DNA of 64,000 nt from Narthecium ossifragum (Eukaryota > Streptophyta > Magnoliopsida > Dioscoreales > Nartheciaceae). Of this stretch, positions 48,578-59,100 are shown one piece after another. The position numbers and the translations under genes are program-made. Location of the stretch: contig OY986965.1 of the NCBI GenBank assembly GCA_963920575.1, forward strand, positions 24,974,988 to 25,038,987, written 5' to 3'. The notes under the pieces were generated by a model that had not been told where the DNA came from, searched no databases, and worked only from the letters and a program-made list of their open reading frames with translations. The stretch's first letter is position 1, and each line of letters opens with the position of its first letter.

Positions 48578-49542
48578 ATCGATTATAAACATTTGCCCGG
48601 CTCCGCGTTCATGTGGGGCTCAAACTTTCGTTCTTCATACGTCATCTAGGTTCTGTATTCACATATATTCAGTAGTCTTCTTGAAGTTCCTGAGTGAAAC
48701 TTGGCAGAATTAATATAGAGAAAGGATGAGATGTTTTCTTTGGCAACGCTAACTAACAAAAAATCACTTTTTTATCGAAAAAATAGTTTTCGTCTTTCTG
48801 TCTAAATTCAGCTTCAGTGTAACTTGAAGGCAAATCTTCTAACCAAGTTTTACATTCAGTTTGAACAGTGTGACTTTCAACCAAATCTTTCAACCATATA
48901 TGCTTGTTGACCATTTCCCAATCATATAATATCCTACGTTTGGGGAACTAGCGAGACCTTGACAACTAGATAGAGTACAAGCATCCACCAATAATCTTCT
49001 ACACTTCAAGATAAAGTTTCGCCCACTTAAGATTCCTGAAGAATTTTGGCTGAAACCCAATGACTCATCTCTAATTGGTACTAGCTTTCTTCCACTCATA
49101 TCTAAGTCATGCAAAACGGGTGGTTGCCTATACATCCTTCTATACTTGATTCTTTGATAGAATTGTCCGAGTTCAGAGTAGTTCCAAGCTTCAAGATTTC
49201 AGCACTTTCGACGTGGAAGCAAAGTTGAAAGCTATATTTGAAACAAATTATGACTACAAACTATAGGAGTACGTAACTCAGCATTACTTACACGCAATAA
49301 GCCTTTGATCCAGAACAAACCTAACATTCCAGATAATCATGTGAATCCCACTGATACACTAAAACCCAATGTTTTCGTGATTAAGAAAACCATCCAAACA
49401 TCGATCTCTATTTATTCTCTCATCATGTGTACAAACAGAAGAACACAAGGAAGGCTCTAGCTACTAGTTTCTCATCAACTGCAACATTGAAGCTAGTTAG
49501 TGTCGTTCCATATATAAGAAAGATTTAAAAGTAGAAAAGGAG
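48578..49542. other. Upstream region of the metacaspase gene
   Basis: AT-rich. A minus-strand 81-codon frame at 48890-49135 shows no recognised domain. CATATATAAGAAAG at about 49510 resembles a TATA box but lies only about 30 bp from the ATG; TCTATTTATTC near 49407 is an alternative. No transposon ends found. Confidence 0.35.
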
Positions 49543-50828
49543 ATGGAGAAGGGGAAGAAGAGGCTGGCCACACTGGTGGGATGCAATTATCCCAACACCC
49601 GCAATGAGCTCCATGGATGCATCAACGACGCCCACGCCATGCGCGACCTCCTGGTGAATCGATTCGGGTTCAAGCTGGAAGACATAGAGGTCCTGACCGA
49701 TGAGCCCGGCGCGCCGGCGAAGCCAACCGGCAGGAACATCCGGCGCAAGCTCGACCGGATGGTTGCCCGGGCGGAACCCGGGGACGTGCTGTTCTTCCAT
49801 TACAGTGGTCATGGTACCCTGATCCCCTCAGTGAAGCCTCATCATCAAGGGTCCAAGCGCGACGAAGCCATTGTTCCATGCGACTTCAATCTCATTACAA
49901 GTATGTTAATGCTCACAAGTTTAGATCATTCGAGTTCACACGCAAAGCAAGGGATGTTGGCATATAATTCAAGTTATCAGTGTCACAAATATGTTGCTAA
50001 GGCTGCATGTAACTATTTCTGGGCAAAATGTGATTTTTAAAGATCGAGATTTGTGATGGCCATTTTTATGAAATTGCAGATGTGGATTTCCGGCAGCTGG
50101 TTGATCGGCTTCCGGCAGGAGTGAGCTTCACCATCATCTCCGACTCGTGCCACAGCGGCGGCCTCATTGACCAAGAAAAGGAGCAGATCGGTCCCTCCAC
50201 GACGACCAACCGCGCGCTCCGCGCGGAGCAGCGGAGACTGATCCCCTTCGAGTCAGTCCTCGACCAGCTCGCCGCCCTGACCGGCATCGAGTCCACCAAC
50301 GTCGCCGACCACCTATTACAGCTGTTCGGTGCCGACACGAGCCCCAAGTTCTTAAGATCACGAAAGGCCACCACTGAAGAAGAGCCGGCCGCGAAATCCG
50401 ATGCCGGAATACTACTGAGCGGTTGCCAATCAGACGAGACGTCGGCCGACATGAGCCCGGAGGATGAGCCCAGCAAGGCCTACGGCGCGTTCAGCAACTC
50501 TCTACAGATAGTACTGGCAGAGCACGATGCGGCGCTGAGCAACCGGGAGCTGGTGACGCTGGCCAGGAGGGAGCTTAAGAAGCAGGGCTTCACGCAGCAT
50601 CCCTGCCTCTACTGCAGCGACGAGAACGCCGATGCGCCGTTCCTGTGGCAGCCGCCGGCGCCGTTCTTGTTGCAGCCGCCGGCGCCGTTCTTGTTGCAGC
50701 CGCTGGTAGAGATTTCTGATGAAGAGGACGACTACGAGGAAGACGAAGACGAGGATGTTGACGACGACGACGACGACGACGACGAAGACGACGACGATCC
50801 GGACTACAATGGGCATGCAGATGCTTAG
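49543..50828 (+). CDS. Type II metacaspase with acidic C-terminal extension
   Basis: Two exons, 49543-49900 and 50080-50828, with a GT-AG intron; 368 aa. Calcium-dependent Lys/Arg-specific cysteine protease of plant stress and cell-death pathways (family knowledge). The p20 domain starts KRLATLVGCNYPNTRNELHG; catalytic His90 is in HYSGHGT and catalytic Cys143 in SDSCHSGG. A Glu/Ser-rich linker follows (about 150-255), and a p10 domain contains KAYGAFSNSLQ and HPCLYCSDENADAPF. There is no N-terminal prodomain or zinc finger, so it is type II. Plant type II enzymes usually stop soon after the CLYCSD block. Here three near-identical 24-bp units encode PPAPFLLQ repeats, followed by an Asp/Glu run of about 35 residues ending DYNGHADA. 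The catalytic dyad is intact and no break is seen. Confidence 0.95.
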
Positions 50829-51575
50829 TGGTTGTTTTAGTTGTTTGTTTGCTGTTAATATGTTGATTAAAATTATTTGCTGGAAGAAGGATTTCCATTA
50901 AAATGTTGATAAATACGATGTATTGATTGCTTGATTTGGATTCAAGTGCGTATGATCCGATTGGATCCGAGTCCTGATCGGGCCCATTTCCATGGCTCAA
51001 GGATAGCCGAATGATGCGTTGCTCAGGTCAAACACCAACCGTGGAAAAAGAAGAGGAGCCGGGTTAGAATAAACGGGATTTGTCGAGATAAGTCTTTTAA
51101 AAAAATACTGTAAGACTTTAGAGTCTCTATTATCAATTGTTAAGTCGTTTACTACATTCATCCGCTCAAAAGACCGAAATACCCATATCTAAATATACCG
51201 CTGCAATCCCTACCTTAGACCGTTTGTCTTCCGTAATCCAAAAAATTTCAAAGCATTTCTTCCCGACGGCCGACGCCAGTCTGTCATCCCTTCGTCCAAG
51301 ATCTCCGGTAACATATTTCTAAATCAACTTTTTATGCCAGTCCGTCCTCCCTTCCTCGAAGATCTCCGACGCCAGTCCATCCTCCCTTCCTCTAAGATCT
51401 TCGACGCTAGTCCGTCCTCCCTTCCTCCAAGATATCCGGCAACATCCTTCTAAATCATGACATTTCGTCGGACCTTGAGCAACGAAACTTCTTTTCGAGT
51501 TACTTTCTAGGATTTATTTGCTCATTTGATTCATATCTCACCAAAAAATGGGGAAAGGGTGTGCCTCCTAATCAT
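50829..51575. other. Metacaspase 3' flank and short repeats
   Basis: Probable 3' UTR at first. At about 51270-51450 a degenerate unit of about 55 bp (CCAGTCCGTCCTCCCTTCCTC ... AGATCTCCG) repeats three to four times. No gene. Confidence 0.45.
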
Positions 51576-51579
51576 CGTT

Positions 51580-53375
51580 CATGAATGATGTTTCACATTA
51601 TGCTTTTTAATTCAATTAGTTACTTTTCACAATTGTCAATAGTTACTTTCCATATTATTTCATCAGTTACTTTCCATCAATTACAGAATTCCATTGTTGC
51701 GTTTATTCATCAGTTACTTTCCATAATGCTATTATTTACCATCATAGTCATTAATATCTCTAGCATTAGTGTGTCGTGTTTATTTATCAGTTACTTTTCA
51801 CAATTGTCAATAGTTGCTTTCCATAATGTTGTTATTTCCACAGCTTTCACTCGTTAATTTCCATGATGTTATTTTCATGGAATTTGACATGGTTCAGTAG
51901 TGTTGTTTTTCTTGTCTTTACATAATTCAATTAGTTACTTTCCACAGTTGTCAATAGTTATTTTCCAAATTATTCATTAGTTACTTTCCACAATGTTGTT
52001 ATTTTCACAGCTTTCACTCATTAATTTCCATGATGTTATTTTCATGGATTTTCACATGGTTCAGTAGTGTTGTTTTTGTTGTCTTTACATAATTCAATTA
52101 GTTACTTTCCACAATTGTCAATAGTTACTTTTCATATTATTCATCGGTCATTTTTTGTTACTTTCCTTAGTATCTTCACCCATGTGCAGAAAGATAGTTC
52201 CCAAAGCAGAAATTTTCTAAGGGAAAGTACCATTTCAATGGCTATGCTGAGAGACAAAATAATAAGTATTTTCCCCAGGGAGACAGATGCAGCTGTTACT
52301 AAAAACATCAAATTATTAGCTCTTTATGTCATCGAATCACTTTTCTTCCCCACCAGTGGAAAAAATATAACACGGGCATTTGTGAATTACGTCGATGACA
52401 TAGAAAATATGAAGAAATATGACTGGTCTAGAGGGATCTTGAAAACTCTAATGGAATCCTTGAATAAAAACTGTAAGGAGCTCTCAAAGGTGCCCGGATG
52501 CACCATCCTACTACCGGTAGGAATACATTATTTACAAGTTTTTTTTTCATTCATATCTTAATTCATTCATCAGTTACTTTTCATATTTCCACATGGATTT
52601 TTCCTATCAATTGAAACTTACTTTCCACGGAAAGTAACTTTTCTCTTAGAAGTTACTTTCCACTTATTAGTTACTTTACAATTAACAACTTCTTGTTGTG
52701 TGTGCAGTACTGGTTATATGAGCATACGACAATGATTGAACCACCAAAACAGGGGTACATGATTCCACGATGTGCCAAGTGGAACATATTTAACGGTGGC
52801 AAAAATATCATAAAATTCGATATCTCTAGAATACCTAACCAGTAGGTGAAGATCTCAGAGTTACAGCCAACATTACAAGAAATAAAGGTGTATGCTAGTT
52901 ATATTGATGACCATGATGTTTATCAACATAAAGAAGGGAATGTGGAGGAACGTGAGGGAGATGATGAAGAAGATGATGATGAGGAGGAAGATGGAGGGGA
53001 GGAGGAAGGAGAAAATGAAGAAGGGGATGATGATATAGATGAAGATGTGAGAGAGGAGGAGGAAGCAAATGAAGAACAAGATGATGACAAAAATGAAAGT
53101 GACGAGGATGATGAAGACACTGAAGATCATGATGTGACTAGAACGAGTGGATGTCAAACTGGGAAAGTACCTCAAGTTAGTGACAGTGGTGACCAAGACA
53201 ACGACACCAGTAGGGAAGACATCAAGCATGATGATGCTGATATTCCGGCACTGGAAGAAGAAGCTATGGATGAAGCACAATTTCAAGAACTAAGCGTACG
53301 ATTACTTTCCATCAATTACTTTCCATTAATTACTTTCCATAATGAGATATTATCACATTAGCTACTTTCCATTTG
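51580..53375. repeat. Dispersed array of AGTTACTTTCCA-type motifs
   Basis: About 20 copies of (A/C)(G/A)TTACTTT(T)CCA occur in the non-exonic parts of this interval: about 12 before the exon at 52190, about five in the intron 52517-52707 (including the hairpin CGGAAAGTAAC...AGTTACTTTCC), and four after 53296. They are nearly absent from the two coding segments. Spacing is irregular, so this is not a simple satellite. Confidence 0.75.
52190..53295 (+). pseudogene. Plant-mobile-domain/DUF1985-like gene fragment, broken
   Basis: Two exon-like segments with good splice sites: 52190-52516 (acceptor TGTGCAG, donor CCG|GTAGGA) and 52708-53295 (acceptor TGTGCAG, donor AGC|GTACG). The protein reads LLALYVIESLFFPTSGKNI, FVNYVDDIENMKKYDWSRGI, PGCTILLP, then YWLYEHTTMIEPP and PRCAKWNI. 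This pattern is typical of the DUF1985/plant-mobile-domain proteins carried by Ulp1-bearing MULEs. An in-frame TAG at 52843 interrupts the second exon, and after it an Asp/Glu-rich segment runs to the end. Neither the start nor any Ulp1 protease domain is present. A gypsy solo LTR lies 120 bp downstream and may have cut the gene. Confidence 0.65.
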
Positions 53376-53414
53376 ATACAGTCACATTATGATGCGAGTC
53401 GATCCGACTCGACC

Positions 53415-55936
53415 TGTGAGGACCTGCCCCTCTATCCCTGTGGCTCGTTGTAGACCACAAGGGCAATTTGGTAAATTGCGCATTGTTGGTTTGTTTCACA
53501 CCCGCGTGTGCACACACTGGCCTTGTATGTGTTAGTGTTTGTTTAGAATGGCTAGGTGGACCCGGGATCGGAAGATCCCAACTCGGGCGCGCAACAGACC
53601 GTCTTTGGGCTGCTGGCGGCCCTCGAGCGATCGGTTGCTCGTAGGAGCGATCAATCGGACTCGTGAGCGAGTCGGGGGGGTTTTTTGACCCTGTGGATCG
53701 ATCCCAACTAGTGTTGGATCGATCCATCCTTGTCTTGGATCGATCCAGCATGGTGTTGGATCGATCCAGACACTGTAGCTAGTCGGTGGTTTCCTTCTCT
53801 TTCGCGAGGACGGCCGTTGGCCGTCGCTCTCCTTTGTCAGAGGGGGAGGACTTTCCCTCCCCTCCCCCAGCTTTTCCCCGTTTTCTCCGGCTTTCCCCAG
53901 GCTTTTCCTTCCTCTTCTTTCCTTCCCTTCCCTTCTCTTCTTCTTCTTTCTTTCTCTCTTTCCCGCGGTGCTCTGTTTCTTCTCTTCTCCGCCGGCGAGC
54001 TTCATCTCCTCCGTTCTCCCTCCTCCGACCATCTTTTTCAGCGTTCTAAGGCTCGTTGGATTCGTGACAACGAGAGGAAGATCCCTGAAGTGGTTTGGAA
54101 GCTTGTTGGTGATCAAATAGCGGGAAATCAGCCGAGGAAAGCGCAGCTAGGTAGGGTTATACCTACTGATGTTTATTTCGGGTTTTCTTGAGATCTAGCC
54201 GTTGGATCTTGTTGATCCTTGCTTTGTTGGGTTCCTTATACCTGTTAGAATTACGGATATGAGTTTCATGTTATTTGGTTGAGATTTGAGTAGGTTTATT
54301 CCATGATTAAGCTCGGATTTCTGGTTTTCTGCTGTTTTTGAAGAACAGCCGGCTTGCGGCGAGCTTTTCGGCCGGCGTGTACATGATCTTGGTTTTTCAT
54401 AAACATAAGAGTTGTAGATCTATTCGTTAGCTTTCCATTCCATCTTATTTCGTAGTTTTCCGATTTTTCTACGATTTATTATGAATTATTTGCTGAAGGG
54501 CTGCGTTGCAGCAATTAACTGGTAAGCTGGTATGAAGCTTTCGGATCGATCCAAATTGTTCGGATGGATCCCAAGGCTAGTTGATGGTGTTTTATGGTCT
54601 ATTTTCAGTAGTTTTGATTAATGTTTTCCCGTTAATTTAACCGTTTGATGATTATGAATTTTGGATATGTTGATCCGGATATATACACCTACTGGTGGCT
54701 AAGTTGGATCTTGAATCCGACGTCGTTTGGACGTCGGATCGACGGGATCAATTAGCCCCTAAGTGGTGGTTTTGGGTATTTGAATATAATATTATATTTC
54801 GAAATATAATATTATATTGTTTACTGTTCATCAGCGGTTTTCGGGGTTGCTTCCCGTTGCAGGAGTTCGTGGTTGACGGTCGTGGTACCGTCGTAATGCC
54901 GGGACCCGCTGCGGATCGGCTGGCAGCGGTTGGTAGTACCGCTGCAGCGATCTAGTAGACTTATATGATGCTTGACATGTTGTTGCATGCTTTGCTTCTT
55001 ATCTGTGTATGTCATAGCATGCATTGTTGATTTGTGCATTAGTTGCATTGGTTAGGGCGTGGGTGATCCTTGGGTCGCCGTCCCGAGGCTGGAAGCTCGG
55101 ACTTAGCCCTAGGACCGGGGTTGGGCTGTTTGGACCCGGTTTGAATTGTGGTGTCCAGTCGATTAGATGATAGGCTTAGATGACTGGTACACTTATTGCT
55201 TGATGATTGTAGAGGTCGTGTCGGCCTCGAGTCGGATCTGAGGTGTAGTCGGTGTCCGGTGTTCCTAACACTCTTGAGTAGAGGTTTTGCCTACTCAGTG
55301 GTGTCTCTTCCCACCAAACAGTGTTCAGTGTCCTGTTGAGAGTCAGCAGTGCCGTTTCCTGCTACTGAGTGTGACCCGACATGTGACCAGCCCGGCTGGA
55401 AGATCATGATCGGGGCCTCAGGGACACGTGGTGGGGTTATGGGACCCCTGTATACACCCAGGTCCTACTTAAGGGCGACACTGTTGCGTTTTCCTCTTTC
55501 TTCTGTATGTCGTAGTGTAGATCCCTACTGAGCTTAGTGCTCACACCTACCCGGGCTGCGTTTTGCAGGTGCAGGCGTCAGTTCTTCCTTTGTGGCCCCT
55601 ACCGGGCAGTTGGACGGCGGTGCGGCGGCGCCTGGTGGCTTTTGAGAGGTGGTGATATTTACTGCTTTTACCCTTATGTTAGTTAGTCTCCTACGGGAGT
55701 GATGTTGTATTTTGGATCTTCCCCTCTGCGAGAATTTGTATATTAAATCTTTTTGAGTTTATAAATTTGTGGTTCGATGCTTCATTATAATATTGTCTTT
55801 TATTTGAGGGTGCTTTTGGTGAATTGCTAGGGAGACCAATAGGTTAGAGGGAACACTCGCCGTTCTTTTTCGCGTTTTGTAGGTTCCGGTTCGCGTCGCC
55901 TGGCCCGGTTGGGCTTTCGCGGGTCGGGGCGCGACA
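53415..55936 (+). mobile_element. Gypsy (chromovirus-like) solo LTR
   Basis: 2522 bp, begins TGTGAGGACCTGCCCC, ends GGTCGGGGCGCGACA. Flanks CGACC (53410-53414) and CGATC (55937-55941) are a 5-bp duplication with one transition. It is homologous to 28734-31190 in its 5' 160 bp and its end, with different middles. It carries GGATCGATCC every 25-30 bp at 53695-53770. Confidence 0.8.
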
Positions 55937-57158
55937 CGATCGACTGGACCCACACCCAGAAGAGGACCCAGACTGGTTTAGTCTCTTTCCTAGTTTGGTT
56001 TGGACTTTCCTAGTTCAAACTAGAGTATTTAATTAGGATTTATAATTAGTCTTTTATATTTAATTCAGTCCTAATTGGTATTTGACTGTTAGGAATTAAT
56101 TAAGAGTTCTATTTTGAGTTAGTAATTTGAGTTTGAGTTTGGAAGCCTTATTACTTGCTAATTAAGTAATGGGGTTTTCTACTTGGATTAGAACTTAGTC
56201 GAGGCCTCTATAAAAGGACCTCAGTAGCTTTGTAATCAGGAAGAGAATTATGATGAATTAAGAATAATTAAGTAGAATATCATAGGAGTAGAGGTAATGT
56301 AGTTTCCACCAGAAAATCCACCATTGATTCACCTTCTTCCCTATCGTTCATCTTCTCCGCAGCCGGCAGCACCTCCACCGGTATCTCTCTCTCCACCACG
56401 TCATCTTCCCCTGCCACGTCATCACCTTCCTCCTCTATTCCTCGTGCTGCAACCCTAGCTTCACCGCCGGCATCCTTCCCCGTACCCTCTCCGGCCAACC
56501 CCATCACCGACCAAGGCCACCAACCTCTTCCCCGAGTCCCAACGACCTCGGCCAGCCCCTTCACCACCCTTTTCATCTTCTCTAGCGGTATCTCCGCCCT
56601 TCCCAAGCTTCACCGTCGCCGACCCTTCTAGATCCGCCGCATCTAGCTACCCATTGGAAGATCGGATCCGATAGATCCGTTCCTCGTATCCCCACGACCC
56701 TTCCCTTCTACTTCCAGACGTCCTCAGAGCCCTCGCCGTCGTCCCCGACGCCGGTCAACCCAAACCCATCACCGTCGACCTCCAGATCCCGTCGATCTGG
56801 CATCCTTCCGGCCAAGCCACTCCGGTGGATCTCTTCCCCATCAACCTGCGACTCTTCCTTTGAAGGTCCCGACCGCCGCCAACGCCTCTACGTCGGCAAT
56901 CCACTCTGACGACCCTCAGCCATCAGATCAAGTCCAGTTCAGCCAGCCACTTGAATCAGACTCAGCCCAAGTCTAATTGGTTCAACCAGTTCACAACTAT
57001 CCAGCCTAGTCTGATTTAGCCAGCCTAATTCAATTGGGCGCAAGTAGATCCGATCCAGCTAGCCAGATCAGCCAATTGGACTCAATCCAGTCCGATCATG
57101 CCAATTCTGATCAATTGGAGCAGTAGAGACCCGATATGAGAGGATTACGAGTAGACCG
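55937..57158 (+). other. Probable gypsy LTR fragment with TATA box
   Basis: TCTATAAAAGGACC (TATA at 56209-56216) is followed by TTTGTAATCAGGAAGAGAAT and GAATTAAGAATAATTAAG, a typical plant gypsy LTR promoter and transcription-start context. The C-rich segment 56290-56900 has open frames on both strands but no domain. From 56930 the GACTCAGCCCAAGT and TCCGATCCAG words resemble 3270-3430. It is interrupted on the right by the LTR at 57159. Boundaries not determined. Confidence 0.45.
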
Positions 57159-58800
57159 TGATGAGTCACTAAATAGTCACAATTAAACCCTTTAAATTAC
57201 CTTTGTTAGCCCAAGAGTGTTTGTGTTTGATAGTTTGTTAGTTGATTTCAGGGTTAATCATGCTTTGAGAAGAAATGCAGAAAATTCGGCTAAAATGACT
57301 AAATAAACTACTTCGTCGACTGTCAGTAATATATTCGGCAGATATTGCACGAAGGTGCAAATATTCTGAAACTTTGGGATATTGTATAAGACTCAGAGAT
57401 CTACATCGTTGCTGTTGGACACTTTGTGAGATTCCTGATGGTGTGATAGCAGATTTGAAGAATACATGAAGAGACATAAGCTGGAAAGCTGCACCGTCGA
57501 AGCTGAAGAGAATATTCGTCAAATATTCTAGATAACTCCGAATGTTATGAAATCTTCGGGATCTAACAGAAGACTTCCTAATCTACATCTTTTGTGTTGG
57601 ACTCCTTTTGAGATTCAGGACGGATTGGACCCAGTAGTGACCGGAATAGGCTGCCAGGATCAATTCAGGAAATCCGAGTTACACTAGAGTCCAACTCAAC
57701 TAAACCCAAGTTTTTGAAGTTACCCTATATATATGATTATTTAATCCAAATTTGGGGCTCTTCCTTGGCCTTTTGGCTGAACCTTTTTGGTCCTTTTTCT
57801 TCTTTCTTTTACATAAATTAGGTTAGATCTTTGGGAGGAAATCCATGGCGGAAGAGCTTCATCAACCTTCATCCATGGATCAAGCCCTAAAGATGAGTAG
57901 CTAACTTTTTACCATGGGATTCTTATGATGTAACTAAGATTTCTATTATGGATTTCTGAGATCTACGACTTGTATACATGATTGTTTGGTTTATATGGAT
58001 TGATTTCTATTTTCTTTTATACCTTGGTGTCGATTTCTTGCTGGATGTATGGATTGTTCTTGTTTGCACTTGATTCCGGAGCTTGTGTATGCTAGGGCTT
58101 GGATTGGATTCATCCAAATAAGAGGACCATGCTAGTACCATGGTATCTCGGATGAAATCTTCTTCGTGGTTAGGGATTGTATAGTGCTAGTCCCACTATA
58201 GTAGTGCTAGTCCCACTACGTTCCATCCCTAATCCTTCATGCATCCTACCTTTGTAGATTTGGCCATCAAGATGCTAAACCCATCTTGATCTTACACCTA
58301 AATCCATATTCGTACTACTTCTTGCGATGAACTCATCCTAATAAGAGGGTTCATTAGCAGTGAACATAACTAATCATTCGGTCACTGATTTTCAGATAAT
58401 TATTCTTACCAACAAGGTATCCTAACCAGAACTTGTTGAGTGATAGGGAGAACTAGCCATTCACTTATCAACTACTAGGAAGCCATTCATCGTGATTACA
58501 TGCCCTAATCTTAGGAAGACCTGGTAGAACCTTGGTTATTGATTAAGAACTTCATGGTACCTTTTCTTGCATTTATAAATCCTTTAGTATTAGTTTAATT
58601 GCAATTCTAAATCTTTTATCAACTTATCGGTAGGAATACTTAGATTGAGTTTAGTAGTTTAATTATTTTCCTACGCATTTCCTGTGGATTCGACTTGGAC
58701 TCACTGCTCACTACCCCTAAAGTAGTTAGTTAGTAGTTTGATTATAAATTTGTAATTTTGAGTAGACTTGTTAAGCAACGACACTTTTCAAGTTGTATCA
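57159..58800 (+). repeat. 5' LTR of the gypsy element
   Basis: Begins TGATGAGTCACTAAATAG, ends CTTTTCAAGTTGTATCA. Related at its 5' end to the solo LTR 26662-28216 and at its 3' end to the inverted LTR starting at 63039. Confidence 0.82.
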
Positions 58801-58806
58801 AAATTT

Positions 58807-58824
58807 TGGCGCCGTTGCCAGGGA
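58807..58824 (+). promoter_or_regulatory. Primer binding site, Asp-tRNA type
   Basis: TGGCGCCGTTGCCAGGGA, six bases after the LTR, matches the primer site known from Athila/Tat-branch gypsy elements (one base from TGGCGCCGTTGCCGGGGA). Confidence 0.88.
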
Positions 58825-59100
58825 TTGCTATAGGAGATGATTGAATTGCTTTGCGCAGTCTAATATTCCTTCTAAATATCTTTAGTTTAAATTTTGTTTC
58901 ATATCTTAAAAAAACCGAAAAAAAGGAAAAAGGAAAAAAAAATCGTACTTACATTGCTATATCTTCTTGTTGTTAGGAGACGCCGAAGTGAGGAGAATCA
59001 ACGATTTACAGTCGACGACGGACGTCTCGTGCTTGGACCAGCCCATTGTAACGTATTTCTAACCTTTTGACTTGGTCTTTGTTTATTTGATTGTTTATAC

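Noticed and set aside
48890..49135. Minus-strand 81-codon frame as an exon
   Set aside because: No recognised domain, no convincing splice partners nearby; left unannotated as a gene.
49509..49516. TATATAAG as the metacaspase TATA box
   Set aside because: Only about 30 bp before the ATG, leaving almost no 5' UTR; kept only as a possibility in the upstream entry.
50066..50816. Minus-strand frames opposite the metacaspase second exon
   Set aside because: Antisense shadows of a GC-rich exon with a clear protease on the plus strand.
52873..53286. 137-codon minus-strand Ile/Phe-rich frame resembling a membrane protein
   Set aside because: Complement of the Asp/Glu-rich GA repeat of the mobile-domain gene; composition artefact.
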